The translations under genes were made by a program, and so were the position numbers. Below the pieces are notes generated by a model. That model made no database searches, was not told the origin of the DNA, and worked only from the letters and a program-made list of their open reading frames with translations. A DNA stretch of 64,000 bases from Sphingobacteriia bacterium. GTDB taxonomy: Bacteria; Pseudomonadota; Alphaproteobacteria; Rickettsiales; 33-17. How positions within the stretch are numbered: position 1 is the first letter of the stretch; the number at the start of each line of letters is the position of its first letter. This document shows, piece after piece, positions 47,069-55,865 of the stretch. Where the stretch lies: assembly GCA_017304685.1 (NCBI GenBank), contig JAFKLR010000004.1, positions 1 to 64,000 on the forward strand, given 5' to 3'.

Positions 47069-47440
47069 ATGGATATTACTCCATTAGCTTTTAAAAATAA
47101 AAAGATAATTAATAGTTATAATGAAAACTCTTTTACTATTAATACTGAGGTTTATGGTAGTAAAATATTATTAATTAATGATCAAGTTATCAGTTTAGAG
47201 AATTCATCTTCTAATTTATCTGAAAATGACTTTAATGTTTTTTTTAATAATCATGTAGATACAGAAATTATTTTAATTGGAGTAGGTAATTCAATTACCT
47301 CAATCTCTTTTGATATAAAAAGTAAGTTAAAAGAATTAAATATTTCAATAGATGTTATGCCCTCATCTGCAGCAATTAGAACCTATAATATTCTTACACT
47401 TGAAGATCGAAAAGTTGCAGCTTTAATCTCTCTTTTATAG
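47069..47440 (+). CDS. Mth938/NDUFAF3-domain protein
   Basis: The 123 residues end with the family features: a GVGNSITSIS loop, a DVMPSSAAIRTYNIL strand-helix and the final LEDRKVAALISLL. The mitochondrial relative NDUFAF3 is an assembly factor of respiratory complex I. Bacterial members of this alphaproteobacterial group often lie next to secDF, as here. The exact role is unknown. Confidence 0.85.
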   Translation: MDITPLAFKNKKIINSYNENSFTINTEVYGSKILLINDQVISLENSSSNLSENDFNVFFNNHVDTEIILIGVGNSITSISFDIKSKLKELNISIDVMPSSAAIRTYNILTLEDRKVAALISLL

Positions 47441-47758
47441 CTTTTATAAAATAATGAAATTTAGTTATATTTAACTTATACTTAAATTAGTGTTCAAGCT
47501 TAAACTACTGTAAAGAATAGTTTTCTACAAAATTAAAAATAGAAAATACACTTAAAATATTTATAGATATTATTTAGAAGGTAATTTTAAAAATTGCTTA
47601 ATGGATTAAATATTAAACTTAAATTCAGGATAAAATAATAATTTTAAATTAATCAATTGTATTCTATGCTTTTTTTATAGTAAAAAAGATTTTGATTGCA
47701 TTTTTATTAATAAATGGTAAAATAGATTTTAAATTAGTAATAAGTTAAAGGTGATAAA
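47441..47758. other. 318-bp AT-rich intergenic region with a promoter near its end
   Basis: Apart from the promoter at 47696-47723 and the ribosome site AAAGGTGA before 47759, I find no supported reading frame, hairpin or repeat. Confidence 0.55.
47696..47723 (+). promoter_or_regulatory. Promoter of the 47759 gene
   Basis: TTGCAT (47696-47701), 16 bp, TAAAAT (47718-47723), about 35 bp before the ATG at 47759. Confidence 0.5.
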
Positions 47759-48853
47759 ATGTTGAATAAAAACGCTTCTTCTAAAAAAGCGAATATAAAT
47801 CAAATAGAACTTAAAAAAATATTAGTAGGATTTTTAAAAGATTTTACTTTTAGTTTTACTTCAAGTTTTAAGGAACAGGATACCTTATTTAACATGGCTA
47901 ATGAGTCTTTTAATGAGCATATTTTACATTCAGCCAATGACATACAAAAACAACAAATATATAAATTTAAACAAGCTTTATTTGTAAAATTTGTAAATCG
48001 CGTTAACGTGCTTAATAATAATTTTGCACAAAATTTAAAAGAAGAATTTGTCAAGTTTTATAACATTATCGAAACTTATAAAACTAGACCTAACAAAGAA
48101 TTTAAAATTGATGAGTTGCAGACCATTATTAATTTTATTACTGCTACCTCACAACATTTTGCCAATGTTAATGCTGAGATTATAAAGCATTTTAAAACTC
48201 AAGTACCAGAAATATGTAATTCATTAGCAAGTAAAGGATTATTTGAAAACTTACTTATTAATGAACCATTACAAATGTTAGAAATTACTAAAAAGGTCAG
48301 AAAAACGTTTGATAATATTCTTGATGTTAATACGATCAATACAATGCTTAATAATATTAATAAATCACTTAATAAAATTACTGATACTAATTCTAATAAA
48401 TTTAAAGCTTTATCCTTACAAGCTCAAAATTTATTAGAATTAAAATATAATATTAATAAGCTTAAAGCTAACTTTGATAATAACATCAAAAATAATTCTT
48501 TATTAGCTTCATCTACAAAAGATGATCAAACAAAATTATTAGGCTCTAGTGATGCTAGATATGTTAAATCTGTCGTTGATAATACAGTAATATCAAACGA
48601 TTTTAATAGTGAAATCATTCAAGCTGCTAGTAAAGTTAAAAAGTCTGGTAAAGTTAAAAAAGCTAAACGTCAAAAAAATGTAATTCTGCCTACCTTAGAA
48701 GTTAATAATGTTAATTATAGAGCAGGTTTAGAAAAATTAGCTGTTAATCCCCATTCTCAAGCTAGAAGAGCAGCTCTTGGCAATAAGAATATTAGAAGTA
48801 CGTTAGATTTAAAAAGTAATAGTAAAGGTTTAACCGCAGCTGTTACGGCTTAA
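47759..48853 (+). CDS. Asn/Lys-rich helical protein of unknown function
   Basis: I do not recognise this 364-residue protein. It has no signal peptide or membrane segment. Residues 1-240 look mostly helical with coiled-coil character (LKQFVKFYNIIETY-like stretches, MLNNINKSLNKITDTNSNKF). The C-terminal third is basic and disordered-looking, with KKSGKVKKAKRQK and SQARRAALGNKNIRSTLD. It has its own promoter, an excellent ribosome site (AAAGGTGA) and a strong terminator, so it is a real single-gene unit. A nucleic-acid-binding protein or a secreted effector would both fit; neither is shown. Confidence 0.65.
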   Translation: MLNKNASSKKANINQIELKKILVGFLKDFTFSFTSSFKEQDTLFNMANESFNEHILHSANDIQKQQIYKFKQALFVKFVNRVNVLNNNFAQNLKEEFVKFYNIIETYKTRPNKEFKIDELQTIINFITATSQHFANVNAEIIKHFKTQVPEICNSLASKGLFENLLINEPLQMLEITKKVRKTFDNILDVNTINTMLNNINKSLNKITDTNSNKFKALSLQAQNLLELKYNINKLKANFDNNIKNNSLLASSTKDDQTKLLGSSDARYVKSVVDNTVISNDFNSEIIQAASKVKKSGKVKKAKRQKNVILPTLEVNNVNYRAGLEKLAVNPHSQARRAALGNKNIRSTLDLKSNSKGLTAAVTA

Positions 48854-48910
48854 TTATATATAACTATATAATGCTTCATAATAATTTCTTTGAATTTTTA
48901 TCTAGAACAA

Positions 48911-48943
48911 AAAACTCCTTTAAAATCATAAAGGGGTTTTTTT
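48911..48943 (+). terminator. Terminator of the 47759 gene
   Basis: An 11-bp stem AAAACTCCTTT/AAAGGGGTTTT (one T-G pair) around an 8-nt loop, ending in a T-run. It lies between convergent genes and, with its A-run, may serve the carboxypeptidase gene as well. Confidence 0.85.
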
Positions 48944-48948
48944 AATAA

Positions 48949-50067
48949 TTAGTCGTTAATCCCTAATTTATTTTTTAAGTTATGAATTACTCTACTGAAC
49001 CATGAAAGTTCCTTAACTTCTTCTTTAGAAAGTAAATCAAATTTTTCTATTTTACCGTTAGGAAATATTACATGTAATTCTGCAATTTTTTGATCAATTG
49101 CAATCGGTGAAGGTACTTTTTCATCATGTTTAATTAAAACTTTCACTTTATCAATTTCATGTTTAAGTACTGAAAACCATACATTTTCTCTAATATATAC
49201 AGGTACTTCTTTTTTATTACCAAGCCATATTGGAACGTTACCTACAACTTGATTTTTTTCATATAGCTTTAGATTAGCAAAATTTATAAAACCATAATTT
49301 AATAATTTTTCAACTTCATCTGCTCTTTCAGTTTGAGAATTTAGGCCGTTAACTACAGCTATCATTCGACGATTTTTTTGTTGAGATGAAATAGCAATTC
49401 CGTACCCACCTGTTTCTGTATGACCAGTTTTTAAACCATCTACACCTAAATTACGATTTAATAATACATTTCTATTTTGTTGTTTAATATTATTATACGT
49501 AAATTCTTTTTCAGCAAAGTAATGGTAATAGTCCGGGAAATCTGTAATAAGTCGTTTAGATAATATAGCTAGATCAAACATACTCATTAAATGACCTTCA
49601 TCAGGCCAACCTGTAGAATTTACAAAATTAGAATTTGTTAATCCTAACTCTTTAGCTTTAATATTCATTAAATTTGCAAATTCTGCTTCGCTACCTGCAA
49701 TGGATTCAGCTAAAGCGATACAAGCATCATTACCTGACTGAATTATTATCCCTTTTAATAAATCTTCTACAGAGACTTGAGAACCTACTTGAATGAACAT
49801 TTTTGAGCCTTGCTTACTCCATGCATTTGCACTTACAGTAAATTTATCACTAAGTTGCAAATCACCTTTTTTAAGTTTTTCAAAGACAATATAGATTGTC
49901 ATTAATTTACTCATAGAAGAAGGAGCTATTTTTTCATTAGCATTTTTATCAAATAAAATGCTACCTGTTTCATAATCCATTAAAATAGCATAAGGAGCTT
50001 TAGTTTCAAATGAAAGAGCAGTATTTAAAGTAATTATCGACGCAAGACAAGCAAGCCAATATTTCAT
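48949..50067 (-). CDS. D-alanyl-D-alanine carboxypeptidase (PBP5/6 family)
   Basis: From the ATG at 50067 the 372-residue protein has a signal peptide (MKYWLACLASIITLNTALSF). It then carries the three penicillin-binding motifs of S11 peptidases: SMSK (Ser51 to Lys54), SGND, and KTGHTETGGYG. It trims the terminal D-Ala from peptidoglycan stem peptides. The C-terminal domain of PBP5 type and a basic amphipathic end (FSRVIHNLKNKLGIND) suggest membrane attachment. A longer frame back to a TTG at 50103 would spoil the signal peptide. It follows rlpA in a pyrE, rlpA, carboxypeptidase unit. Confidence 0.93.
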   Translation of the reverse strand: MKYWLACLASIITLNTALSFETKAPYAILMDYETGSILFDKNANEKIAPSSMSKLMTIYIVFEKLKKGDLQLSDKFTVSANAWSKQGSKMFIQVGSQVSVEDLLKGIIIQSGNDACIALAESIAGSEAEFANLMNIKAKELGLTNSNFVNSTGWPDEGHLMSMFDLAILSKRLITDFPDYYHYFAEKEFTYNNIKQQNRNVLLNRNLGVDGLKTGHTETGGYGIAISSQQKNRRMIAVVNGLNSQTERADEVEKLLNYGFINFANLKLYEKNQVVGNVPIWLGNKKEVPVYIRENVWFSVLKHEIDKVKVLIKHDEKVPSPIAIDQKIAELHVIFPNGKIEKFDLLSKEEVKELSWFSRVIHNLKNKLGIND

Positions 50068-50089
50068 GATATTAAACCTAATAAATTTT

Positions 50090-50974
50090 TTAGTTTTGAG
50101 CAATTATAGGTTTAATATTGTCGATTTCTTTAAGTTGTTCAAGTGTTTCTTGAGCGTCTTTTAAATTTTTAAATGGTCCAAGTCGAACACGATATAAATC
50201 TAAGCCTTTTTTACTAATTTTAGTAACCTTAGCATTAGCAATATTTTTTAACTTTGTTACCATTTTATTTGCAGTTAGCTTATTTTTATACGCAGCTATT
50301 TGAATAAAATATTCATCTTTAGAATCACATTCAGAATATACTTTATCTTTAGCAGTTACTTGAATTTCTATATCTTGTTTTTTAGGTTCATCATCTTTTT
50401 TCTTAGAATATTCAGTTTTTACTTCAGTTGATTGCGGTGAATTTGAAGGTTTTAAACCTAATTTATTTAATAATTCTTCGGTTTGCTTAGGTAAATATTC
50501 TAATCTTACTTTACCAATCCCTTTATGTTTAAATCCTAAAAGGTCTGCAGCACGCTCTGAAACGTCAATTATCCTATTTTTATCATTTGTAAATGGCCCT
50601 CTATCATTAATCATTACGATTACAGAATGGCCGTTTTCTAAATTAGTTACTCTAACCATACTTGGTAATGGTAAAGTTCTATGAGCCGCAGTTAATGAGT
50701 ACTTATTATATTTATCACCATTAGCAGTTTTATTACCATCAAAGGTTGTTCCATACCAAGAAGATACGCCCATTTCAGTGTAATTCATGTTATTATTTGG
50801 ATAATACCACTGATTATTAATTTTATAAGGTTCACCTATTTTATAATGGCCTTGATACGGCTTATCTAGGTAACTGTAATCTTGTTCGTTTTTTTCTTCT
50901 TTGGGAGTTTGGCACGAGGTTAGGAGTAGCAATAAGAATAGGGAAATTATTTGTTTTAATTGATTATTAGGCAT
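50090..50974 (-). CDS. rlpA: RlpA-family septal lipoprotein with SPOR domain
   Basis: From the ATG at 50974 the protein has 294 residues, beginning with a lipoprotein signal (SLFLLLLLTSC, lipid on Cys21). The double-psi beta-barrel follows (VSSWYGTTFDGNKTANGDKY, SLTAAHRTLPLPSMVRVTN, MINDRGPF). A C-terminal SPOR domain (YFIQIAAYKNKLTANKMVTK to YRVRLGPFKNLKDA) binds denuded glycan at the septum. RlpA is a lytic transglycosylase or structural septal protein in other bacteria. The start overlaps the end of pyrE. Confidence 0.94.
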   Translation of the reverse strand: MPNNQLKQIISLFLLLLLTSCQTPKEEKNEQDYSYLDKPYQGHYKIGEPYKINNQWYYPNNNMNYTEMGVSSWYGTTFDGNKTANGDKYNKYSLTAAHRTLPLPSMVRVTNLENGHSVIVMINDRGPFTNDKNRIIDVSERAADLLGFKHKGIGKVRLEYLPKQTEELLNKLGLKPSNSPQSTEVKTEYSKKKDDEPKKQDIEIQVTAKDKVYSECDSKDEYFIQIAAYKNKLTANKMVTKLKNIANAKVTKISKKGLDLYRVRLGPFKNLKDAQETLEQLKEIDNIKPIIAQN

Positions 50975-51581
50975 CAACTACCTCTCTTATGGGGTTATTA
51001 ATAAATCTACTTCCTGGTTTTAATACAGGAATGTCTTTTAAGTGTTCCGGAAGGCTATCCTTATCATAAGTAGGTATATAAAGATTTAATAATGAGACTA
51101 TAGGTTTATCTGCTAATTTTTTTTCAGCGCTTCTATTAACTAAACACGCTTCAGCAATAATATTTCCACCTAATGCCTCAACAACTTCAAATGTTTCCAG
51201 AGAAGATTTGCCAGTACTGATAACATCCTCGATAATTAACACTCTATCGTTAGGATTAACTTTAAAATTTCTTCTAAGTTCGAGTTTACCGTTTACTCTT
51301 TCACAAAAATAGTTTGGAATATCGAAATGTTTTGAAACTTCAAAACCAACTAATACTCCTCCCATTGCAGGAGAAACTATTACATCGAAAGCATTTTCAC
51401 CGAATTGTTCTTTAACTTTATTTGCGAGTTCCTTACATAGTTGGGCTGCAACATTTGCATGTGACATGATTTTCGCGCATTGTACGTACATTTCACTATG
51501 ATGACCAGATGTAAGAATAAAATGGCCTTTTAGGATTGCTTGATAATTTTGAAAGATATTAAATACTTCTTCTTCTTTCAT
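50967..51581 (-). CDS. pyrE: Orotate phosphoribosyltransferase
   Basis: The 204-residue enzyme joins orotate and PRPP to orotidine monophosphate in pyrimidine synthesis. The PRPP-binding motif is VLIIEDVISTGKSS; upstream are LTSGHHSEMYVQCAKIM and VSPAMGGVLVGFEVSK. The gene heads the minus-strand unit with rlpA and the carboxypeptidase. Other pyrimidine genes are not in the window. Confidence 0.95.
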   Translation of the reverse strand: MKEEEVFNIFQNYQAILKGHFILTSGHHSEMYVQCAKIMSHANVAAQLCKELANKVKEQFGENAFDVIVSPAMGGVLVGFEVSKHFDIPNYFCERVNGKLELRRNFKVNPNDRVLIIEDVISTGKSSLETFEVVEALGGNIIAEACLVNRSAEKKLADKPIVSLLNLYIPTYDKDSLPEHLKDIPVLKPGSRFINNPIREVVDA

Positions 51582-51694
51582 AAATAAAATACTCGCCTAA
51601 TTTCATGAGTTATTAGGCGTGAGTATATAATATAATTAAAAATTAATCAAGTAGAAATATTTATTAGAAATCAATAAGTTAATATTTTAACTTA

Positions 51695-51862
51695 TTAACC
51701 AAATAACCATTTGGCGTTAACTGGGATTCTAATACAAGGATTATTCAAATCTTCTTTTTCATTAAACTCATTTGCAACGCATGGGGTTTCAAGATCTCTC
51801 ATTTTCTTTTCAATACAACCACTTAATGCTAAAATTGCTACTAACATCAATATTTTATACAT
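51695..51862 (-). CDS. Tiny lipoprotein, 55 residues
   Basis: It starts MYKILMLVAILALSGCIEKK, which is a compact lipoprotein signal with lipobox LSGC (lipid on Cys16). The mature part of 40 residues includes RDLETPCVANEF and NNPCIRIPVNAKWLFG, with two more Cys. A good ribosome site (AAGGG, 7 bp spacing) precedes the ATG at 51862. The gene sits alone between alr and pyrE on the same strand. Cys-Pro pairs at regular spacing suggest a disulphide in the periplasm. I know no function. Small lipoproteins with a TPC/NPC pattern seem familiar from Rickettsiales, but I cannot name the family. Confidence 0.8.
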   Translation of the reverse strand: MYKILMLVAILALSGCIEKKMRDLETPCVANEFNEKEDLNNPCIRIPVNAKWLFG

Positions 51863-51977
51863 GGTAAACCCTTAAATTTAAAAGCTTTATTTAATTTAGT
51901 ATATGATAAATTTATTAATAATACAAAGAAAAAGTGGATGCGATATTTCGAGGTATAACATTTAAACCTACTTAAAC

Positions 51978-53108
51978 CTACGAAATATAAATTCTGTGAT
52001 ACCTTTCACCCAATGAGGTTAAGATTTCATAAGGAATTGTATTAGCTTCGTTCGCAAGATCAAAAATTGTATTATTTTCTCCTATAATCTCTACCCAATC
52101 CCCTTCTTTAATATTAGAAACTTTATTACTTGAGATATCTACCACGATTGAATCCATAGAAACTCTGCCTAAAATTGGGAGTTTTATATTATTAATTACA
52201 ACAGTACCTTTATTACTTAAAGATCTAGGAAACCCATCACCATATCCAATTGCAATAGTTGCAAGTTTTGAATTCTTTTGAACTTTAAAAGTTTGATTAT
52301 AACCAACCGATTCACCAGCCTTAACTTTATGTATCTGATTAACTTTAGCAAATAAATTTACTGAAGGTTTTAAATTATTATCATTGAAATATCCCCATAA
52401 ACCTATTCCTGGTCTTACCATATCAAAATGGAATTTTTTCCCAAGATAAATTCCTCCTGTATTTGAAAAACATATCTTTCGTTCAGGCAGCTTGTTTAGA
52501 ATATTTCTAAAATTTTTTAATTGAATATTATTAAACTCATCTTCTTTATTCTCACTTGATGCTAAATGACTAATGTAATATGCAACATTTAATTCACTTA
52601 ATATTTCAATATTATTCATTAACTTTCTAACATCTTCTTCGTCCATGCCATTTCTATGCATTCCGCTATCAAATTGAATTGCGCACGAAGGAGGTAAACT
52701 AGTAGTTTTACAATAATTATTCCAATTTTCTAATTGCTCATAACTATTAATAACTGGAATAAGGTTATGAATACTGAAAAAGTTTTCACTACCAGACAAA
52801 TTTCCTTTTAATACAAAAATATTTGCGTCTACCATAATATTTCTAAGCTTTATACCTTCATTAATATGAGTTACAAAAAAATTACGACATCCCACCTCAT
52901 ATAAAGCTTTAGAAACTTCTATTTCACCTAAACCATATGCATTAGCTTTAACGACTGCTGCAACTTCAGAAACAGTCAAAGTTTTTAAATAAAGATAATT
53001 ATCCTGAATATTTTTTAAATTAATAAATAATACTGAGTATATCTCTTTACTTATGCTATCTAAAATTGTCATATAATTGCTTTCGGTTGATAGATTTATC
53101 GCCTTCAT
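51978..53108 (-). CDS. alr: Alanine racemase
   Basis: From the ATG at 53108 (ribosome site AGAAGGG, 8 bp upstream) the protein has 376 residues. The PLP lysine is in AAVVKANAYGLGE, and the second catalytic residue, Tyr, is in SVGYNQTFKV. RVSMDSIVVDIS is the substrate segment, and the C-terminal barrel ends with LTSLGERYHRIYI. It makes D-alanine for peptidoglycan, matching the D,D-carboxypeptidase and DAP genes here. An in-frame TTG 6 bp upstream is less likely as the start. Confidence 0.95.
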   Translation of the reverse strand: MKAINLSTESNYMTILDSISKEIYSVLFINLKNIQDNYLYLKTLTVSEVAAVVKANAYGLGEIEVSKALYEVGCRNFFVTHINEGIKLRNIMVDANIFVLKGNLSGSENFFSIHNLIPVINSYEQLENWNNYCKTTSLPPSCAIQFDSGMHRNGMDEEDVRKLMNNIEILSELNVAYYISHLASSENKEDEFNNIQLKNFRNILNKLPERKICFSNTGGIYLGKKFHFDMVRPGIGLWGYFNDNNLKPSVNLFAKVNQIHKVKAGESVGYNQTFKVQKNSKLATIAIGYGDGFPRSLSNKGTVVINNIKLPILGRVSMDSIVVDISSNKVSNIKEGDWVEIIGENNTIFDLANEANTIPYEILTSLGERYHRIYIS

Positions 53109-53154
53109 TTTCAAAACCCTTCTAGCATAAAAATAATTTCTTGCCTAGCTTATG

Positions 53155-54093
53155 TTAAAAATCAAAACATAATATATTATTTAGTAATGAATTGTATATT
53201 GTTACACAATTCGCTGTAGTCTTATCTCCACATATATTGGTAGAAAAATTTGAAGTATTTTTATAAGTACAAATAGGATCTTGCGATGTCCTTAATGCTT
53301 TAATACTAGTTACTAATTGAATTCTATTTTTATAATAAACGATATCGTCAAAATTACTTGCTGGTGTATCATTATACAATTGGTTTCTAGCAACAAATGT
53401 TCTATCAAAACCTAAGTTAGCTCCCACCGCACTTAAATGTGAATTTTCTAGTTCGTCATTACTTATTCCACCGCTTTTAGTAACTATACGTGAACTCCCG
53501 CCATTTTGCGCGAAAGCACCATGACCATTTCTTCCGTGGCTAATAATAACTAATACTGCATCAGACATAATTGTAGATCCACCTGAAGTACCTAGAATTG
53601 TTATTCTATCTGCTACATTTACTCCACAAAAATCACTTTCAAAATTTTGAGTAGCACATCCTGCTTCATTTGATTTACAATTACAACTTTCAATTATTGC
53701 ATATGTAAATCTTCTTCCCCACGAATCTGTAGCAAATTCATCTGCAAGGTTCAAAGTTCTTACTGGAACCATTCCTAATTTCATACTGCCGGATGTAATA
53801 AGCGTATTGCTACATTGATAATTATTTACAGTATCTCTAAGAGCCACTCCAAAATTTGAATTTGTAAAGGCTAAAGTTCCATCACTTGGACAAGGGATTT
53901 TTTGATTTTTAATAAAATAAGCTCGTATTGCTTTATCAATTTGCTCTATTTTATATCTTGTTTCTTCTAGTTTATCAGCATCAGTTTTTTCTGCAACAAA
54001 AGCTAGTACTATACCTAAAATAATTGAGGTTATAAGTAGCACAATAGATAATTCAACTAAAGTAAAAGCATTCTTTTTCATCTTTGAATACAT
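53155..54093 (-). CDS. Large prepilin-like protein, copy 1
   Basis: From the ATG at 54093 the protein has 312 residues. It starts with a type III prepilin signal: short basic leader, then AFTLVELSIVLLITSIILGI with Glu at position 5 of the mature part. The residue before the cut is Ala where Gly is the rule. The body shares motifs with its neighbour: IPCPSDGTL, DSWGRRFTYAI, VIISHGRNGHGA..NGG, ENSH and FDDIVYYKN. At about 300 residues the mature part is much larger than normal pseudopilins. About ten Cys suggest disulphides. It overlaps the second copy by 16 bp and is divergent from the prepilin peptidase and secretin. A pilus tip or minor pilin is a fair guess. Confidence 0.8.
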   Translation of the reverse strand: MYSKMKKNAFTLVELSIVLLITSIILGIVLAFVAEKTDADKLEETRYKIEQIDKAIRAYFIKNQKIPCPSDGTLAFTNSNFGVALRDTVNNYQCSNTLITSGSMKLGMVPVRTLNLADEFATDSWGRRFTYAIIESCNCKSNEAGCATQNFESDFCGVNVADRITILGTSGGSTIMSDAVLVIISHGRNGHGAFAQNGGSSRIVTKSGGISNDELENSHLSAVGANLGFDRTFVARNQLYNDTPASNFDDIVYYKNRIQLVTSIKALRTSQDPICTYKNTSNFSTNICGDKTTANCVTIYNSLLNNILCFDF

Positions 54094-55046
54094 CTCTTTC
54101 TTATTAATTCTCCAAAACTGGCTAAATATATTGCACAATCAGGATTAGAAGCTATTTTACCAGTACCTCCTGTACCTCCACATAATTTAGCAGTAAGGAC
54201 TGTTTGATTAGAATCATTTAGTGCAGTAACCGCATCATCACATACTTGACCTGATAAAATTGTATTTATTTCTAAAGATATTTGTTCTTTGTTTTTATAT
54301 TTTATAATGTCATCAAATGTATTTGCAGAATTATTACTTATATTTAATACAAACACTTCGTTTATAGCACCAGAAGTATGAGAATTTTCAACTTTTTTTG
54401 TATCCGTTCCACTACTTAATCTAGTCCCACCATTAGATTTCCATCCACCCGCTCCTGATTTACCATGACTTAAAATTACATATGCAGCTCTGTTCGTAAC
54501 GTAATTTGCACCTGCAGGGTTTGTAAAGTTTTTAATTTTTATAACACCGTCTTCTTCACTATCAAAAGGTGAAGTTGTAGAATTACTTGATAAACCTCTA
54601 CTAACGACATAAGTAAATTTCCTCCCCCATCCATCTAACATTACTTCCTTCGGTAGCCTTAGGCTTACTACAGGTACAGCACCTGTTATTATGTCCGCAT
54701 TAGAAATTGCTGGAGTAGTTGATGGTAAATTAGTACTAACAGTATATGAATAATTACCATTACAAACATTTGCCACCATTGCTTCTTGACCATATGTTAC
54801 TGAGCCCGCGGTATTAATATCCAAACTTCCATCGGCAGGACATGGTAACCTTCTATTTAAAGCTACAAAAGATGCAATTGCTTCTTCAATAATTTTCATT
54901 TTTTTTAGAGTTTGCTCTTCTTTAATACTTTCAGTTTGATAAAGCACTACTGAAATTGAGCCACCTAAAATAGTTCCAATAATAGCTAGAACTACTGATA
55001 GTTCGCTAAGAGAAAATCCATTTGTATTTTTTAATTTTTTAAGCAT
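54078..55046 (-). CDS. Large prepilin-like protein, copy 2
   Basis: From the ATG at 55046 the protein has 322 residues. The prepilin signal reads LKKLKNTNG then FSLSELSVVLAIIGTILGG, with the expected Gly and Glu5. The body repeats the same pattern as copy 1: LPCPADGSL, DGWGRKFTYVV, VILSHGKSGAGGWKSNGG, ENSHTSG and FDDIIKYKN. Overall identity is low outside these motifs, so the duplication is old. Its start is 60 bp from the divergent peptidase gene. Both would need the peptidase at 55107 for cleavage and methylation. Confidence 0.8.
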   Translation of the reverse strand: MLKKLKNTNGFSLSELSVVLAIIGTILGGSISVVLYQTESIKEEQTLKKMKIIEEAIASFVALNRRLPCPADGSLDINTAGSVTYGQEAMVANVCNGNYSYTVSTNLPSTTPAISNADIITGAVPVVSLRLPKEVMLDGWGRKFTYVVSRGLSSNSTTSPFDSEEDGVIKIKNFTNPAGANYVTNRAAYVILSHGKSGAGGWKSNGGTRLSSGTDTKKVENSHTSGAINEVFVLNISNNSANTFDDIIKYKNKEQISLEINTILSGQVCDDAVTALNDSNQTVLTAKLCGGTGGTGKIASNPDCAIYLASFGELIRKRCIQR

Positions 55047-55106
55047 CTTGACTATTACCCATAAAAATGAAAATATCAAAAAATATTTAAAATTTCAAAC
55101 ATATTT

Positions 55107-55865
55107 ATGCTTAATGAAAATTTTATTGTTATTTTACTAATTCTATCAGGGGCAATATTAGGAAGTTTTATAAGTTTAATTACTTATAGATTGCCTAGAG
55201 GTAAAGAAATAACTTTTAAACGCTCAAATTGTCCGAAGTGTAAACAGAATTTATCTTTTATTCAGCTAATTCCAATTTTAGGATTCCTGCTACAAAAAGG
55301 AAAATGCAAAAATTGTAAGAAAAGTATAAGTTTAAGATATTTAATTATAGAAATCTTTACTGTTTGCATATTGTTTTTAAGCTATAAAATAAATGGTGAA
55401 TATTTTATACTGTATAGCACTATATATTTAATATTATTTTGCATGATTATTACGGATCTTGAAACACTTTCGGTTCCAAATATTTTTCAAATCATTCTGC
55501 TCCCTCTTATTTTAATTGTTACTTATATTAAAAATCTTAATTTTATTTCACAGTTTTTTACGTCATTATTTGTAGTGTTAATGATGTACTTAATATGTTT
55601 AGGGTTTAAAAAATTTACAGGAAAAAAAGACATTTTAGGCATGGCTGACATAAAATTTATGGCAATCGCTGCACTAGCAATTCCTAGCCTTTATATACCT
55701 CAGTTTTTTTTCTTTTCTGGTTTGTTAGGAATTATGTTAGGGGGCATTTGGAAATATTTTTTTAAAAAACAAAGATTTCCTTTCATTCCAGCACTTGCAT
55801 TTTCTTTGTTAATATGTTTAAATAATTGTAATATAGTTCAGAATCTTATTATTATGGCTCTTTAA
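55107..55865 (+). CDS. pilD: Prepilin peptidase / N-methyltransferase
   Basis: The 252-residue inner-membrane protease removes prepilin leaders and methylates the new end. It has the N-terminal GAILGSFISLITYRLP, the zinc-like CPKC/CKNC pair of the methyltransferase part, and the two catalytic Asp in ITDLETLSVPN and GMADIKFMAIAALAIP. The latter deviates from the common GxGDxKL (Ala for Gly) but keeps Asp. It is followed directly by the secretin and diverges from the two prepilin-like genes. Confidence 0.93.
   Translation: MLNENFIVILLILSGAILGSFISLITYRLPRGKEITFKRSNCPKCKQNLSFIQLIPILGFLLQKGKCKNCKKSISLRYLIIEIFTVCILFLSYKINGEYFILYSTIYLILFCMIITDLETLSVPNIFQIILLPLILIVTYIKNLNFISQFFTSLFVVLMMYLICLGFKKFTGKKDILGMADIKFMAIAALAIPSLYIPQFFFFSGLLGIMLGGIWKYFFKKQRFPFIPALAFSLLICLNNCNIVQNLIIMAL

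Noticed and set aside
53155-55046. The two prepilin genes as one frameshifted gene
   Set aside because: Each has its own start, prepilin signal and complete body, with only a 16-bp overlap.
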